The notes: generated by a model from the letters alone, not told the origin. A stretch of DNA of 64,000 nucleotides from Geminicoccus harenae (GCF_019800005.1 NZ_JABGCL010000007.1:1-64000), one strand, 5' to 3'. Positions 17,852 through 29,723 are shown, counted from the first letter of the stretch. A program made the numbers and translations.

Positions 17852-19185
17852 GGCGTCCGATCCTTCCTGCGTTCGGCGCGCAACCGGTCGAGCCGGTTCA
17901 GGCGCTCGGCGATCCTGGCCTCGATCCCTTCCCCGGTCGGCCGGTAGAAGGTCGGGCGTGGCATCCCGTCGGGGAAATAGTTCTGGCCGGAAAAGCGGTC
18001 CGGCGCGTCGTGGTCATAGGCATAGTCCTGGCCATAGCCTAGCTCCTTCATGAGCACGGTCGGCGCATTCAGGATGGTCGCCGGTGGCATCAGGGAGCCC
18101 GTCTGCTTCGCCGACTGGCGCGCCGCCTTGTAAGCCAGGTAGACCGCATTCGACTTGGGGGCCGCCGCCAGGTAGACGACCGCCTGGGCCAGGGCCAGCT
18201 CGCCCTCCGGGCTGCCCAGCCGCTCATAGGTGGCAGCGGCCGCCAGGGCCTGCTCGACGGCGCGCGGATCGGCCAGCCCGATATCCTCCACCGCCATCCG
18301 CACGATCCGCCGCGCCAGGAAGCGTGGGTCCTCCCCGCCTTCCAGCATCCGGCAGAACCAGTAGAGCGAAGCGTCCGGATCGGAGCCACGCACCGATTTG
18401 TGCAGGGCGCTGATCAGGTTGTAGTGGCTCTCCTGGGCCCGGTCGTAGAGCGGCATGCGCCGCTGCAGGATCCGGCCGAGTGCCTGGGCGTCGAGCATGG
18501 GCTCGGCCGGCAGGTCGGCCAGTGCCTCCACCAGGTTCAGGAGGTAGCGCCCATCGCCGTCCGCCATCTCGCCCAGCCGCGCGCGGGCCGGGCCGTCCAG
18601 CGGCAGAGGGCGGCCCAGCATGGCCTCCGCGCGCGCCAGCAGCCGCTCCATGGCCTCCGCGTCCAGCCGGTGCAGCACCAGGACCTGGCAGCGCGACAGG
18701 AGGGCCGGGACCAGCGCGAAGGACGGGTTCTCGGTGGTGGCGCCGACCAGAGTGACGGTGCCATCCTCGACCTCGTGGAGCAGGCCGTCCTGCTGGGCGC
18801 GGTTGTAGCGATGGATCTCGTCGATGAAGAGCAGCGGGTGGCTGCCGCCCGCGCGCAGCTTGCGCGCATCCTCGAAGCTGCGGCGCAACTCGGCGACGCC
18901 GGACATGACGGCGGAGAGCTCCAGCAGCGGCTCGTTTACCGCCCCTGCCAGGATCCGCGCCAGCGTGGTCTTGCCGCAGCCGGGTGGCCCCCACAGGATC
19001 AGCGACTGGAGGCGGCCCTTGGCGAGCATCCGGGCCAGCGGCGCCTCGTCGCTGAGCAGATGCTCCTGGCCCACCAGATCCTCGATGCGCTCGGGCCGGA
19101 GCCGGTCGGGCAGCGGCCGGTCGGCCTCCTTGCGCCGCCCGCGCCCGGGCGTGGCCTTGGGTGCCGTCCCGAACAGATCGTCCAT
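17848..19185 (-). CDS. rarA: Replication-associated recombination protein A (RarA/MgsA AAA+ ATPase)
   Basis: 445 residues. Walker A is GPPGCGKTT at about 57-65, Walker B is LFIDEIHRYN, followed by sensor VGATTENPSF. The C-terminal tetramerisation domain has the signature YLAYKAARQSA and the LMPPATILNAPT block. RarA acts at stalled replication forks with SSB. The start at 19185 shares its A base with the stop region of degQ (coupled). Confidence 0.95.
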   Translation of the reverse strand: MDDLFGTAPKATPGRGRRKEADRPLPDRLRPERIEDLVGQEHLLSDEAPLARMLAKGRLQSLILWGPPGCGKTTLARILAGAVNEPLLELSAVMSGVAELRRSFEDARKLRAGGSHPLLFIDEIHRYNRAQQDGLLHEVEDGTVTLVGATTENPSFALVPALLSRCQVLVLHRLDAEAMERLLARAEAMLGRPLPLDGPARARLGEMADGDGRYLLNLVEALADLPAEPMLDAQALGRILQRRMPLYDRAQESHYNLISALHKSVRGSDPDASLYWFCRMLEGGEDPRFLARRIVRMAVEDIGLADPRAVEQALAAAATYERLGSPEGELALAQAVVYLAAAPKSNAVYLAYKAARQSAKQTGSLMPPATILNAPTVLMKELGYGQDYAYDHDAPDRFSGQNYFPDGMPRPTFYRPTGEGIEARIAERLNRLDRLRAERRKDRTP

Positions 19186-20603
19186 CAGCCGCCCACCTGG
19201 AGCTGGTAGAGCCGCCCGCCGCTCTTGACCGCCATCCGGAACGGCCGGCCCACGCGGGGCAGTGCCGCCTTGACCGAGCGCACGTCCGGCGTCTTCACGC
19301 CGTCGATGCCGACGATGACGTCGCCGGGTTCGAGGTTCATGTAGGCGGCGGGCGACCCGCGCTCGACCTCGACCACCACCACGCCGGTCTCGAACGGATC
19401 CAGCCCCAGCCGCTCGTTGAAGCCCGGCGACATGTTGGCGATCGTGGCGCCGGCCAGGGTCTCGTTGCGTCCGAAGCGGGTGACCTCCGGTGCCGGCCGC
19501 TCGGGTGCTACCGCCCGCGGCAGTTGCACGGTCCGCTGCTTGCCGCGGCGCAGGATCTCGAGCCTGGCGGGCGTGCCGAGCGGCTGGAGCGACATCCGGT
19601 AGCCGAAGCTCGCGGGATCATCGACCGCCCCGCCATCCACCGACAGGATCACGTCGCCGGTCAGAAGCCCCGCATCCGCGGCAGCCCCGTGCGGCCAGAC
19701 CCTGCCGACCAGCACACCGCGCGGGCTTTGCATGTTCAGGCTCTCGGCGATCCCGACATCGACGCTCTGCAGGTCGGCGCCCAGCCAGGGGCGGGACACC
19801 TCCTCCGCCCCGGAGACCGCCTGCTGCAGCCGCACCCGGACCAGGTCCGCCGGGATGGCGAAGCCGATCCCGATCGAGCCGCCCGAGCGGGAGAAGATCG
19901 CGGTGTTGATGCCGACCAGCCGCCCCTGGAGGTCGACCAGGGCGCCGCCCGAATTGCCCGGGTTGATCGCGGCATCGGTCTGGATGAACGAGACGTCGCG
20001 CTCCAGCCCCTCGGCCGAGCGGTTGGTGGCCGAGACGATGCCCGAGGTGACGGTTTGGCCGATGCCGAACGGGTTGCCTACCGCCAGAACGAGGTCACCC
20101 ACCTGCAGGTCGTCGGAGCGGGCGAGTTCCAGGGTCGGCAGCTTCTCGCCCTCCGTATCGATCTGCAGGAACGCCAGGTCGGCACGCTCGTCGCGGGACA
20201 GGAGCCTGGCCTGGAACGCGCGCCGGTCCGACAGGATCACCGTGATCTCGTCCGCGTTCTCGATCACGTGGTTGTTGGTCACCACCACGCCGTCGCTCGT
20301 GAGCAGCACGCCCGAGCCCAGCGAGTTCTCGACCCGGCGGCGCTCCGCCGGAGCCCGCGGCCCGCCCCGGCCGAAGAAGAACTCCAGGAGCGGGTCGGCC
20401 AGGAGCGGCCGGCCGCGCTGGGTGACGTTGCGCGAGGTCTGGATGTTGACCACGGCCGGCACCACCGCGCGGACCACGGGTGCGAAGCTGAGCTGCACCT
20501 GCGCCTGGCTGTCCGGGACCCGTCGCTCCTGCGCAGCCGACGGCAGGCCTGCACCGAGCAGGACCAGGACGATCAACCACAGCCGCATGGTCGGGCTGCG
20601 CAT
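19185..20603 (-). CDS. degQ: Do/DegQ-family periplasmic serine protease
   Basis: 472 residues from ATG 20603, which has GGAGCG 7 bases upstream; ATG 20618 is a weaker in-frame alternative. A signal peptide (MRLWLIVLVLLGAGLPSAAQ) is followed by the trypsin-like domain with His112 (NNHVIEN), Asp142 (RADLAFL) and Ser218 (NPGNSGGA), then two PDZ domains (about 270-360 and 385-470). It is predicted to degrade or chaperone misfolded envelope proteins. It lies just past the terminator of the ribosomal alpha operon and begins a separate five-gene chain. Confidence 0.92.
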   Translation of the reverse strand: MRSPTMRLWLIVLVLLGAGLPSAAQERRVPDSQAQVQLSFAPVVRAVVPAVVNIQTSRNVTQRGRPLLADPLLEFFFGRGGPRAPAERRRVENSLGSGVLLTSDGVVVTNNHVIENADEITVILSDRRAFQARLLSRDERADLAFLQIDTEGEKLPTLELARSDDLQVGDLVLAVGNPFGIGQTVTSGIVSATNRSAEGLERDVSFIQTDAAINPGNSGGALVDLQGRLVGINTAIFSRSGGSIGIGFAIPADLVRVRLQQAVSGAEEVSRPWLGADLQSVDVGIAESLNMQSPRGVLVGRVWPHGAAADAGLLTGDVILSVDGGAVDDPASFGYRMSLQPLGTPARLEILRRGKQRTVQLPRAVAPERPAPEVTRFGRNETLAGATIANMSPGFNERLGLDPFETGVVVVEVERGSPAAYMNLEPGDVIVGIDGVKTPDVRSVKAALPRVGRPFRMAVKSGGRLYQLQVGG

Positions 20604-20636
20604 GCCAGGACGCTCCATGATTGCCGCTGGAAACGG

Positions 20637-20664
20637 AAAAGGGCCGGGCGTCGCCGCCCGGCCC
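20637..20664 (-). terminator. Rho-independent terminator of the rpsM-rplQ operon
   Basis: On the minus strand, GGGCCGGGCG-loop-CGCCCGGCCC (10 perfect pairs, 4-base loop) is followed by TTTTCC. It ends the ribosomal cluster before degQ. Confidence 0.92.
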
Positions 20665-20745
20665 CTTCGATATGGTCCCGGCACGGGGGATCGTGAAGCC
20701 GGCACGAAGCCCGGCCCGCTACCCCTGCCCGATCACCGCTGCCGG

Positions 20746-21180
20746 TCAGGCCGCGGCGGCGATCGCCTCGTCCTCTTCCTCGCGCACCGGCACCGGACCG
20801 CTATCCTTGCCCTTGGCCTCGATGTCGCGGTCGACGAACTCGATCACGGCCATCGGCGCGTTGTCGCCATAGCGGAACCCGGCCTTGAGGATCCGGACAT
20901 AGCCGCCCGGCCGGTTCGCGTAGCGCGGGCCCAGCACCTCGACCAGCTTCTTGGCGGTGCCCTCGTTGCGGGTCCGCGCGATCAGGAGACGGCGGGCAGC
21001 CAGGTCGCCCTTGCGGCCGAGCGTGACCATCTTCTCGACGATCGGGCGCAGCTCCTTGGCCTTGGGCAGGGTCGTCACGATCTGCTCGTGCTTGACCAGT
21101 GCGCTCACCAGGTTGGCGAACATCGCCTGCCGGTGGGAGCTGTCGCGGCTGAAAGCACGGCCGCTGACACGATGACGCAT
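20746..21180 (-). CDS. rplQ: 50S ribosomal protein L17
   Basis: 144 residues beginning [21 protein letters not shown], the invariant L17 N-terminus. LPKAKELRP and [13 protein letters not shown] are also canonical. The C-terminal tail ([11 protein letters not shown]) is an acidic extension beyond the core. It follows rpoA by 86 bases, and the operon terminator lies 82 bases downstream. Confidence 0.98.
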   Translation of the reverse strand: MRHRVSGRAFSRDSSHRQAMFANLVSALVKHEQIVTTLPKAKELRPIVEKMVTLGRKGDLAARRLLIARTRNEGTAKKLVEVLGPRYANRPGGYVRILKAGFRYGDNAPMAVIEFVDRDIEAKGKDSGPVPVREEEDEAIAAAA

Positions 21181-21266
21181 GTTGACCTTCCGACGTTACC
21201 AAGGGACGCGACCGACGCGGCCCGATGAAACCCTAGCTGCCCTGCCCTGCCGTCAAAGCCGACGGC

Positions 21267-22283
21267 TTAGAAGGGCTCCTCGACCTTGCGGGCCAGTTCC
21301 TCGATGTTTTCCGGCGGCCAGCCAGGCACTTCCATGCCCAGGTGCAGGCCCATCTGCGCCAGCACTTCCTTGATCTCGTTCAAGGACTTGCGGCCGAAGT
21401 TCGGCGTGCGCAGCATCTCGGCCTCGGTCTTCTGGACCAGGTCGCCGATATAGACGATGTTGTCGTTCTTCAGGCAGTTCGCCGAGCGGACCGACAGTTC
21501 CAGCTCGTCGACCTTGCGCAGCAGGTTCGGGTTGAACGGCAGGTCGCGCTTGACCTCGCCGGCACCGTGGGCCTGCGGCTCCTCGAAGTTGATGAACAGC
21601 TGCAACTGGTCCTGCAGGATGCGGGCGGCCAGCGCCAGCGCGTCCTCCGGGCTCACCGAGCCGTCGGTCTCGAGCTGCAGGGTCAGGCGGTCATAGTCGG
21701 TCTGCTGGCCGACGCGGCTGTTGTCGACCTTGTAGGCGACCTTGCGCACCGGGCTGTAGATCGCGTCGATGGCGATGAGGCCGATCGGCGCGTCCTCGGC
21801 CTTGTTCAGGTGGGCGGCGACATAGCCCTTGCCGGTCTGCACGATCAGCTCGACCGAGAGCTTGCCGCCCTGGTCGACATGGCAGAGCACCTGGTCGGGA
21901 TCCATGATCTCGACGTCATGCGGCGTCTCGATCATGCCGGCGGTGACGACGGCCGGGCCCTCGACCTTGAGGTAGCAGCGCTTGGGCGCCTCGCCATGGG
22001 CGCGGATGCCCACGGTCTTCAGGTTCAGCACGATGTCGGTGACGTCCTCGCGGACGCCCGGGATGGCGGCGAACTCGTGCAGCACGCCGTCGATCTGCAC
22101 GGAGGTGATCGCGGCACCCTGAAGCGACGACAGGAGGACGCGGCGCAACGCATTGCCGATGGTGATGCCGAAGCCGCGCTCCAGCGGCTCGACGATCACC
22201 GTCGCTTCACGATCCGGGCGCCGGCCGACCTGAATGTCGAGCTTCTGGGGCTTGATCAGCTCATGCCAGTTCCGTTGGATCAC
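21267..22283 (-). CDS. rpoA: RNA polymerase alpha subunit
   Basis: 338 residues. The N-terminal assembly domain includes [25 protein letters not shown] short linker leads to the C-terminal domain (about 255-325) with [16 protein letters not shown] and the UP-element/activator-binding helix. Sits between rpsK and rplQ in the usual alpha-operon order. Confidence 0.98.
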   Translation of the reverse strand: MIQRNWHELIKPQKLDIQVGRRPDREATVIVEPLERGFGITIGNALRRVLLSSLQGAAITSVQIDGVLHEFAAIPGVREDVTDIVLNLKTVGIRAHGEAPKRCYLKVEGPAVVTAGMIETPHDVEIMDPDQVLCHVDQGGKLSVELIVQTGKGYVAAHLNKAEDAPIGLIAIDAIYSPVRKVAYKVDNSRVGQQTDYDRLTLQLETDGSVSPEDALALAARILQDQLQLFINFEEPQAHGAGEVKRDLPFNPNLLRKVDELELSVRSANCLKNDNIVYIGDLVQKTEAEMLRTPNFGRKSLNEIKEVLAQMGLHLGMEVPGWPPENIEELARKVEEPF

Positions 22284-22375
22284 GGGATGCCTCTCAGGAA
22301 CGACGATCGATCGTAAGAACGGGTCCCGGGCACCTTGCGGCGCGCCGGGACCCGTTCAGCGGGGAGATTGAGCGG

Positions 22376-22774
22376 TCAGACGCGGCGACGCTTGCGCGGC
22401 CGGCAGCCGTTGTGCGGGATCGGCGTGACGTCGCGGATCGTGCTCACCACGAGACCGGCCGCCTGCAGCGCACGCAGCGCCGACTCCCGCCCGGAGCCCG
22501 GGCCGCGCACCTGGACCTCGACCGTCTTCATGCCGTGCTCCATGGCCTTGCGCGCGGCCAGCTCCGCGGCGACCTGCGCCGCGAAGGGGGTCGACTTGCG
22601 CGAGCCCTTGAAGCCCTGGGCACCGGCCGACGACCAGGCAATCGCATTGCCCTGCGCGTCGGTGATGGTCACCATGGTGTTGTTGAACGTGGCGCTGACA
22701 TGCGCCACGCCCGACGTGATGTTCTTCCGCTCGCGGCGCTTGATGCGACCGCCCGTGTCCTTGCCAGTAGCCAT
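22376..22774 (-). CDS. rpsK: 30S ribosomal protein S11
   Basis: 132 residues with the S11 signatures [17 protein letters not shown] and the C-terminal [15 protein letters not shown]. It forms part of the 30S platform contacting the E-site. Starts 2 bases after the rpsM stop. Confidence 0.98.
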   Translation of the reverse strand: MATGKDTGGRIKRRERKNITSGVAHVSATFNNTMVTITDAQGNAIAWSSAGAQGFKGSRKSTPFAAQVAAELAARKAMEHGMKTVEVQVRGPGSGRESALRALQAAGLVVSTIRDVTPIPHNGCRPRKRRRV

Positions 22775-22776
22775 GA

Positions 22777-23157
<381 letters not shown>

Positions 23158-23192
23158 CGATCGCTCCCCTTCCAACGCAACGCGCGATCGCA

Positions 23193-23212
23193 TCGCCACC
23201 GGTCGGTGGCGA
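23193..23212 (-). promoter_or_regulatory. Hairpin in the rpsM 5' leader
   Basis: TCGCCACC-GGTC-GGTGGCGA is a perfect 8-bp stem with a 4-base loop between the rpsM promoter and its GTG. Alpha-operon leaders are often bound by S4 for feedback control; rpsD is not in this cluster, so this role is only possible. Confidence 0.45.
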
Positions 23213-23225
23213 CAAAAGTGCGCGG

Positions 23226-23249
23226 ATCATAAGAACCGAATTACGACTG

Positions 23250-23253
<4 letters not shown>
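23226..23253 (-). promoter_or_regulatory. Near-consensus sigma70 promoter for rpsM-rpsK-rpoA-rplQ
   Basis: On the minus strand the -35 TTGACA (23253-23248) and -10 TATGAT (23231-23226) are separated by 16 bases. The -35 hexamer overlaps the adk stop codon. The surrounding spacer is AT-rich compared with the rest of the window. Confidence 0.85.
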
Positions 23254-23926
<673 letters not shown>

Positions 23927-23927
<1 letters not shown>

Positions 23928-25279
23928 CAGCGTCTCCCGACCGGGCCGCGCAGGCGGGCCTTCTTGATCAGCCCCTCATACTGGTGGGCGATCAGGTGGG
24001 ACTGGATCTGGCCGACCGTGTCCATGGTCACCGACACCACGATCAGGAGGCTGGTGCCGCCGAAGTAGAACGGCACGGCATATTCCGAGATCAGGATCTC
24101 GGGCAGCACGCACACCGCCGCCAGATAGGCCGCACCCACCACCGTCAGCCGGGTCAGGATGTACTGGAGATGCGCCGCGGTCCGCTCGCCCGGCCGCACG
24201 CCCGGGATGAACCCGCCCTGCTTGCGCAGGTTCTCCGCCGTTTCCTTCGGATTGAACACGATGGTCGTGTAGAAGAAGGCGAAGAACACGATCAGCGCGA
24301 TGTAGAGCAGGATGTGCACCGGGTGGCCCCGGCCGAGCATGGCGTTCAGCTCGATCAGCCAGGGATGGCTGGTGTTCGCGTCGATGAAGCTGCTGAAGGT
24401 CGCCGGCAGCAGGAGCAGCGAGCTGGCGAAGATCGCCGGGATCACGCCCGCAGTGTTGACCTTCAAGGGCAGGTGCGAGCTCTCGCCGCCGAACACGCGG
24501 TTGCCCTGCTGGCGCTTGGGATACTGCACCAGCACCCGGCGCTGTGCCCGCTCCATGAACACAATCGCCGCGATCACCGCCAGCGCCAGCACGATCAGCG
24601 CGATGATGAAGCCCGACGAGATGGCACCGGTGCGGCCCAGCTCCAGCAGGCTGGCCAGCGCCGACGGCAGGGCCGCGATGATGCCCACGAAGATGATCAG
24701 CGAGATGCCATTGCCGATGCCGCGGGCGGTGATCTGCTCGCCCAGCCACATCAGGAACATGGTGCCGCCGACGATGGTCACCACCGTGGAGAAGCGGAAG
24801 AACCATCCGGGGTCGATCACGGCGCTGCCGAAGCCGCTCGTGGTCCCTTCCAGCCCGATCGCCAGGCCATAGGCCTGGAAGGCGCAGAGCACCACGGTCA
24901 GGTAGCGGGTATACTGGTTGATCTTCTTCCGGCCGCTCTCACCCTCCTTCTTGAGGGCCTCCATGGTCGGAGAGACCGCGGTCATCAACTGCAGGATGAT
25001 CGATGCCGAGATGTAGGGCAGGATGCCGAGTGCGAAGATCGACATGCGCTCGAGGGCGCCACCCGCGAACACGTTGAACATGCCGACGATGCCGCCGGCC
25101 TGGCTCTGGAAGATCTGCGCCATGGCCGCGTGATCGATGCCCGGCAGCGGCACGTAGGTGCCGAGTCGGTACACGATCAGCGCGCCCAGGGTGAACCACA
25201 GGCGCTTCTTGAGCTCGGTCGCCTTGGCGAAAGCACCGAAGTTGACGTTCGCCGCAAGCTGTTCGGCGACCGAGGCCAT
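23927..25279 (-). CDS. secY: Preprotein translocase channel subunit SecY
   Basis: 450 residues with ten predicted membrane helices. The N-terminal plug region LGTYVPLPGID and the cytoplasmic loop MWLGEQITARGIGNGISLII are conserved SecY signatures; a C-terminal basic tail follows. It forms the SecYEG channel with SecE, encoded at 50404-50601. Lies between rplO and adk. Confidence 0.98.
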
Positions 25280-25288
25280 GGTTCTTCC

Positions 25289-25771
25289 TTACTCCGACGC
25301 GGCGACAGCGCCGCCGATCACGTTCACCTTGCCGCCGGCCTTCTCGACCGCCTGCACGGCCGAGGCCGAGGCACCGACCACCTCGATGGTCAGGCCGGTG
25401 GTGAGGCTGCCCCGCCCGAGCAGGCGGATGCCGTCCTTGGGATCACTGACCAGGCCCGCCGCCATCATGGCGGCGGCGTCCACGAGCTGCGCCGCATCGA
25501 TGCGGCCGGCATCCACCGCCTGCTGCAGCCGGTCCAGGTTCACCACCACATAGTCCGGACGGAAGATGTTGGTGAACCCGCGCTTGGGCAGACGACGGTA
25601 CAGCGGCATCTGGCCGCCTTCGAAGTACGGCGGCTTCACGCCGCCGGCGCGCGCCTTGGCACCCTTATGGCCCTTGCCCGAGGTCTTGCCCAGGCCGGAG
25701 CCGATGCCGCGCCCGAGCCGCTTGCGCGGGCCGCGGGCACCCGGGTTGTCCCGGAGTTCGTTGAGTTTCAT
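25289..25771 (-). CDS. rplO: 50S ribosomal protein L15
   Basis: 160 residues starting [21 protein letters not shown], with the Gly-rich [13 protein letters not shown] loop typical of L15. Starts 5 bases after rpmD. Confidence 0.98.
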   Translation of the reverse strand: MKLNELRDNPGARGPRKRLGRGIGSGLGKTSGKGHKGAKARAGGVKPPYFEGGQMPLYRRLPKRGFTNIFRPDYVVVNLDRLQQAVDAGRIDAAQLVDAAAMMAAGLVSDPKDGIRLLGRGSLTTGLTIEVVGASASAVQAVEKAGGKVNVIGGAVAASE

Positions 25772-25776
25772 GTTTC

Positions 25777-25980
25777 TCAGCCCTGGGCCGGCTCGTCGCC
25801 GGCCACGGTCTCGAACACCACGAGATGCTTGACCTTGTCGATCCGCCCACGCGTTTCCGGGATATCCGACAGGATACGGGTCCGGTGCAGCTTGTTCAGA
25901 CCGAGACCGATCAGGGTCTCGCGCTGGTCGGCACGCCGCCCGATCGGGCTGCGCACCTGGGTCACCTTGATCTTGCCCAT
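25777..25980 (-). CDS. rpmD: 50S ribosomal protein L30
   Basis: 67 residues, with [12 protein letters not shown] and [14 protein letters not shown], the L30 signature. Slightly longer than the usual ~60 residues because of a short C-terminal tail. Confidence 0.97.
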   Translation of the reverse strand: MGKIKVTQVRSPIGRRADQRETLIGLGLNKLHRTRILSDIPETRGRIDKVKHLVVFETVAGDEPAQG

Positions 25981-25987
25981 GGGCCCG

Positions 25988-26548
25988 TCACTCCGCCTTC
26001 GGCTCGATCGCCTCGCGGCGGCCGATCAGGTCAGAGACCTTCTTGCCCCGCTTGGCGGCGACCGTCCGGGGGCTCGCCACGGAGGTGAGCGCCGCGAACG
26101 TGGCCTTGACCATGTTGTGCGGGTTCGACGTGCCCAGCGACTTGGCGACCACGTCGCCGATGCCGAGCGCCTCGAACACCATCCGCATCGGGCCACCTGC
26201 GATCACGCCGGTACCCGGAGGTGCCGAGCGCAGCAGCACCCGGCCTGCACCGAAGTGACCGATCGAATCGTGATGCAGCGTGCGCCCCTGGCGCAGCGGC
26301 ACCCGGATCAGCCCCTTCTTCGCGGCCTCGGTCGCCTTACGCACCGCTTCCGGCACCTCACGGGCCTTGCCGCTGCCATAACCGACCCGGCCCTTGCCGT
26401 CGCCCACGACCACCAGGGCCGAGAAGCCAAACCGCCGACCGCCCTTGACCACCTTCGCGACGCGATTGATGGCAACGAGCCGATCCACGAATTCGGACTC
26501 GCCCCTATCCCGATCGCCGCGATCGTCTCCACCGCGCTGACGCGCCAT
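25988..26548 (-). CDS. rpsE: 30S ribosomal protein S5
   Basis: 186 residues. The double-stranded-RNA-binding fold has [22 protein letters not shown], and the C-terminal half has [19 protein letters not shown]. The N-terminus carries a short Arg/Asp-rich extension ([13 protein letters not shown]). Residues tied to spectinomycin response look wild type. Confidence 0.97.
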   Translation of the reverse strand: MARQRGGDDRGDRDRGESEFVDRLVAINRVAKVVKGGRRFGFSALVVVGDGKGRVGYGSGKAREVPEAVRKATEAAKKGLIRVPLRQGRTLHHDSIGHFGAGRVLLRSAPPGTGVIAGGPMRMVFEALGIGDVVAKSLGTSNPHNMVKATFAALTSVASPRTVAAKRGKKVSDLIGRREAIEPKAE

Positions 26549-26568
26549 TTCCGTCCTCCCGCGATGGA

Positions 26569-26931
26569 TCAGAACGACAGGCCGCCCTCGCGGGCGCCGT
26601 CGGCCAGAGCCTTCACCCGACCGTGGTACTGATAGCCACCACGATCAAACACCACTGTCTCGATACCCGCCGCCTTGGCCCGCTCGGCGATCAGCTGCCC
26701 GATCCGCTTGGCGGCATTGGTATCCGCCCCGGTCTTCAGCTCGCTGCGCAGGGCCGGCTCCACCGTCGAGGCCGCCGCAACCGTCACGCCCTTGGCGTCA
26801 TCGATCACCTGGGCATAGATGTGGCAGCTCGACCGGAAGACCGAAAGCCTGGCACGGCCGGAAGCCCGCTGCCGGATCGCGAAGCGAACCCGACGCCGGC
26901 GACGCTCGAAGCGCTCGTCCACCTTCACCAT
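26569..26931 (-). CDS. rplR: 50S ribosomal protein L18
   Basis: 120 residues, ending with the L18 signature [24 protein letters not shown]. It binds 5S rRNA. Starts 2 bases after rplF ends. Confidence 0.98.
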   Translation of the reverse strand: MVKVDERFERRRRRVRFAIRQRASGRARLSVFRSSCHIYAQVIDDAKGVTVAAASTVEPALRSELKTGADTNAAKRIGQLIAERAKAAGIETVVFDRGGYQYHGRVKALADGAREGGLSF

Positions 26932-26933
26932 GG

Positions 26934-27467
26934 TTACTTCTTCTTGCCTTCCTTGCGACGGATCGTCTCGCCGGCGTACTTCACGCCCTTGCCCTTGTAC
27001 GGCTCGGGCAGGCGGAACGCCCGGATCTCGGACGCGAGCTGTCCGACCCTCTGCTTGTCGGCGCCGCTGATCTGGATCGAGGTCGGGGTCTCGACCACGA
27101 CCTTGATCTCCTTCGGCACCGCGTACTTGATGTCGTGGCTGTAGCCGAGCTGCAGGTTCAGCACCGAGCCGTCGAGCGAGGCACGGTAGCCCACGCCGCT
27201 GATCTCGAGCCGCTCCGTGAAGCCCTCGGATACGCCCTTGACCAGGTTGGCCACCACGGTGCGCGAGGTGCCCCAGAGCGAACGGCCCTGGCGGTCCATC
27301 TCACGCGGCATCACGATGACCTTGTCGTCTTCCATGGAGACGGCGACCGCGTCGTGCAGGACCGCGGACAGCTCGCCGAGCTTGCCCTTGGCCCGGATGG
27401 TCTGGCCTTCCACCGACACGGTGGTGCCAGCCGGTACGGGGACCGGATGCTTGCCGATACGGGACAT
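26934..27467 (-). CDS. rplF: 50S ribosomal protein L6
   Basis: 177 residues from ATG 27467 ([14 protein letters not shown]); the longer frame to 27485 adds non-conserved residues that overlap rpsH. Two L6 repeats are visible, and the C-terminal [14 protein letters not shown] motif is present. Confidence 0.97.
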   Translation of the reverse strand: MSRIGKHPVPVPAGTTVSVEGQTIRAKGKLGELSAVLHDAVAVSMEDDKVIVMPREMDRQGRSLWGTSRTVVANLVKGVSEGFTERLEISGVGYRASLDGSVLNLQLGYSHDIKYAVPKEIKVVVETPTSIQISGADKQRVGQLASEIRAFRLPEPYKGKGVKYAGETIRRKEGKKK

Positions 27468-27469
27468 GG

Positions 27470-27868
27470 TCAGAACACCAGGCACAGAATCTCGCCGCCG
27501 ACATGGGCTGCCCGCGCTTCCGCGTCGGACATCACCCCACGGGGCGTGGAGACGATCGCGATGCCGAGACCATTATAGATGGTCGGCAGGTCGCGCACGC
27601 CGGCATAGACGCGGCGACCGGGCTTGCTCACCCGCTTCAGCTCGCGGATCACCGGCTCGCCATTGTGGTACTTCAGCTCGACGCTGAGCGACTGCTTGCC
27701 GGGCGCCTGCTCCACCTCGCCGAAGCCACGGATGTAGCCTTCGCGCTTGAGGACTTCCAGCACACGCACGTGCATCGACGACTTCGGCGCCAGGACGGCA
27801 CCCTTGGCGGCCCGCTGGCCGTTCCGGATGCGCGTCAACAGGTCACCGAGCGGATCGGACATCGCCAT
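27470..27868 (-). CDS. rpsH: 30S ribosomal protein S8
   Basis: 132 residues starting [18 protein letters not shown] and ending in the RNA-binding [13 protein letters not shown] block. S8 binds the central domain of 16S rRNA; in enterics it also represses the spc operon. Confidence 0.98.
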   Translation of the reverse strand: MAMSDPLGDLLTRIRNGQRAAKGAVLAPKSSMHVRVLEVLKREGYIRGFGEVEQAPGKQSLSVELKYHNGEPVIRELKRVSKPGRRVYAGVRDLPTIYNGLGIAIVSTPRGVMSDAEARAAHVGGEILCLVF

Positions 27869-27880
27869 TCCGCGAACCCC

Positions 27881-28186
27881 TTACCAGCTCGACTTGACCA
27901 TCCCGGGGATCTGCCCCGTGGATGCCAAGTCCCGCAAAGCGATACGAGAAAGACCGAGCTTCCGGTAATAGGCACGCGGCCTGCCGGTCATCTCGCAACG
28001 ATTGCGAATCCGGACCTTCGATCCGTTCCGCGGCAGTTCGGCCAGCTTGAGGACGGCCTCGAAGCGGTCGCCGTCGTCGATGTCCTTCTGCTTGATGATC
28101 GCCTTCAGCTCGGCGCGCCTGGCGGCCTGCTGGGCGACCAGCTCCCGGCGGTGCTTGTTCTTCTCTACTGAACTCTTCTTCGCCAC
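27881..28186 (-). CDS. rpsN: 30S ribosomal protein S14 (zinc-free type)
   Basis: 101 residues, the longer S14 form without the CxxC zinc ribbon; it has [16 protein letters not shown] and ends GMVKSSW. Confidence 0.98.
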   Translation of the reverse strand: MAKKSSVEKNKHRRELVAQQAARRAELKAIIKQKDIDDGDRFEAVLKLAELPRNGSKVRIRNRCEMTGRPRAYYRKLGLSRIALRDLASTGQIPGMVKSSW

Positions 28187-28204
28187 GACGATATCCTTCT
28201 CAGA

Positions 28205-28744
28205 TCACTTCGTGAACGGCATGCTGAATGCCGCGAGGAGCGCCTTGGCCTCCTCATTGGTCGACGCCGTCGTGCAGAAGATGATGTCCATCCCGCGGTT
28301 CTCGTCGACTTCGTCGAACGAGATCTCCGGGAAGATGATCTGCTCCTTCAGGCCCATGGCGTAGTTGCCACGACCATCGAAGCTCTTCGGCGAGACGCCA
28401 CGGAAATCGCGGATGCGGGGCATCGCGATGTTGATCAGGCGATCGAGGAACTCGTACATGCGCTCGCGCCGCAAGGTCACCTTGCAGCCGATGTTCATGC
28501 CCTCGCGCAGCTTGAAGTTCGCCACCGACTTGCGCGCCTTGGTCAGCACCGGCTTCTGGCCGGCGATCTTGGCGAGCTGCGCTGCCGCGTTGGTGAGCTT
28601 CTTCGCGTCCTGGGTCGCCTTGCCGACCGCCATGTTGATGACGATCTTGTCCAGCTTCGGAACCTGCATCGGGTTCTGGTAGCCGAACTGCTCGGTCAGG
28701 GCGGCCCGGACCGTGTTCTCGTAATGTGCCTTCAGACGTGCCAT
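28205..28744 (-). CDS. rplE: 50S ribosomal protein L5
   Basis: 179 residues from ATG 28744 ([13 protein letters not shown]); the longer frame to 28843 lies within rpl[13 protein letters not shown] and [19 protein letters not shown] are L5 signatures. It contacts 5S rRNA. Confidence 0.97.
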   Translation of the reverse strand: MARLKAHYENTVRAALTEQFGYQNPMQVPKLDKIVINMAVGKATQDAKKLTNAAAQLAKIAGQKPVLTKARKSVANFKLREGMNIGCKVTLRRERMYEFLDRLINIAMPRIRDFRGVSPKSFDGRGNYAMGLKEQIIFPEISFDEVDENRGMDIIFCTTASTNEEAKALLAAFSMPFTK

Positions 28745-28751
28745 GCCCGCC

Positions 28752-29069
28752 TCACCGATCGAGCAGCTCGCCGGTGCGCTTGGAAACGCGCACCTTGCGG
28801 CCGTCTTCGAGGAACTTGAACCCGACGCGCGTGGCCTTGCCATCGGAAGGGTCGAGCAGCGCGACGTTGCTCACGTCGATCGCCGCTTCCCGTTCGATGA
28901 TGCCGCTCTCGCGCATGCCGGTCGACTTGGTGTGGCGCTTGATCATCGCCACACCCTGGACGACCACGCGGCCTTCCTTCGGGTCGACCTTCAGGACCTC
29001 GCCCTGGCGACCCTTGTCGCGTCCGGTGAGGATGACGACCTTGTCGCCCTTCTTGACCTTCGCCGCCAT
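28752..29069 (-). CDS. rplX: 50S ribosomal protein L24
   Basis: 105 residues starting [20 protein letters not shown], the KOW motif. ATG 29069 overlaps the rplN stop (ATGA); an in-frame GTG three bases upstream is possible but unneeded. Confidence 0.97.
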   Translation of the reverse strand: MAAKVKKGDKVVILTGRDKGRQGEVLKVDPKEGRVVVQGVAMIKRHTKSTGMRESGIIEREAAIDVSNVALLDPSDGKATRVGFKFLEDGRKVRVSKRTGELLDR

Positions 29070-29437
29070 CACAGCACCTCAGGCGCGAGCGAAATGATCT
29101 TCATGAACTTCCTGGCGCGCAGCTCGCGGGTCACAGGCCCGAAGATGCGGGTGCCGATCGGCTCACCCTGCTTGTTGATGAGCACGGCGGCGTTGCGGTC
29201 GAAGCGGATCGCCGATCCGTCGGGCCGCGACACTTCCTTCGCCGTGCGGACGACGACGGCCATGGCCACGTCGCCCTTCTTCACCTTGCCGCGCGGTATG
29301 GCGTCCTTGACGGCGACGACGATGACGTCGCCGACCGAACCCCACCTACGATGCGAGCCACCCAGTACACGGATGCACTGGACCCGACGCGCTCCCGAGT
29401 TGTCGGCAACATCGAGATCGGTCTCGGGCATGATCAT
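29069..29437 (-). CDS. rplN: 50S ribosomal protein L14
   Basis: 122 residues with [20 protein letters not shown] and the C-terminal [10 protein letters not shown], canonical L14 sequences. First gene of the classic spc operon; 12 bases separate it from rpsQ. Confidence 0.98.
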   Translation of the reverse strand: MIMPETDLDVADNSGARRVQCIRVLGGSHRRWGSVGDVIVVAVKDAIPRGKVKKGDVAMAVVVRTAKEVSRPDGSAIRFDRNAAVLINKQGEPIGTRIFGPVTRELRARKFMKIISLAPEVL

Positions 29438-29449
29438 GTTATTAGATCC

Positions 29450-29710
29450 TCACGCCTCTGCGGACGACGGAGCCGCAGCGTCCTCGACCAGCACTTCCCA
29501 GCGCTTGCGCGCCGAAAGGGGCCGGCACTCACGGATCAGGACGGTGTCGCCGATCTTGAACCGGTTCGACTCGTCGTGAGCCATGTATTTCTTACTGCTC
29601 TTGATGTACTTCTTGTAGAGCGGGTGCATGACCTGACGCTCGACCCGGACCACGACGGTCTTGTCGTTGACGTCACTCACCACCTGGCCCTGCAACACGC
29701 GACGCGGCAT
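29450..29710 (-). CDS. rpsQ: 30S ribosomal protein S17
   Basis: 86 residues from ATG 29710 ([19 protein letters not shown]). The S17 signature [18 protein letters not shown] is present. The longer upstream frame belongs to the rpmC shadow. Confidence 0.97.
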   Translation of the reverse strand: MPRRVLQGQVVSDVNDKTVVVRVERQVMHPLYKKYIKSSKKYMAHDESNRFKIGDTVLIRECRPLSARKRWEVLVEDAAAPSSAEA

Positions 29711-29723
29711 CGCTACTAACTCC

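Noticed and set aside
21249-21266. GCCGTC/GACGGC hairpin between rpoA and rplQ as a terminator
   Set aside because: Six-base stem without T-run inside an operon whose clear terminator lies after rplQ.
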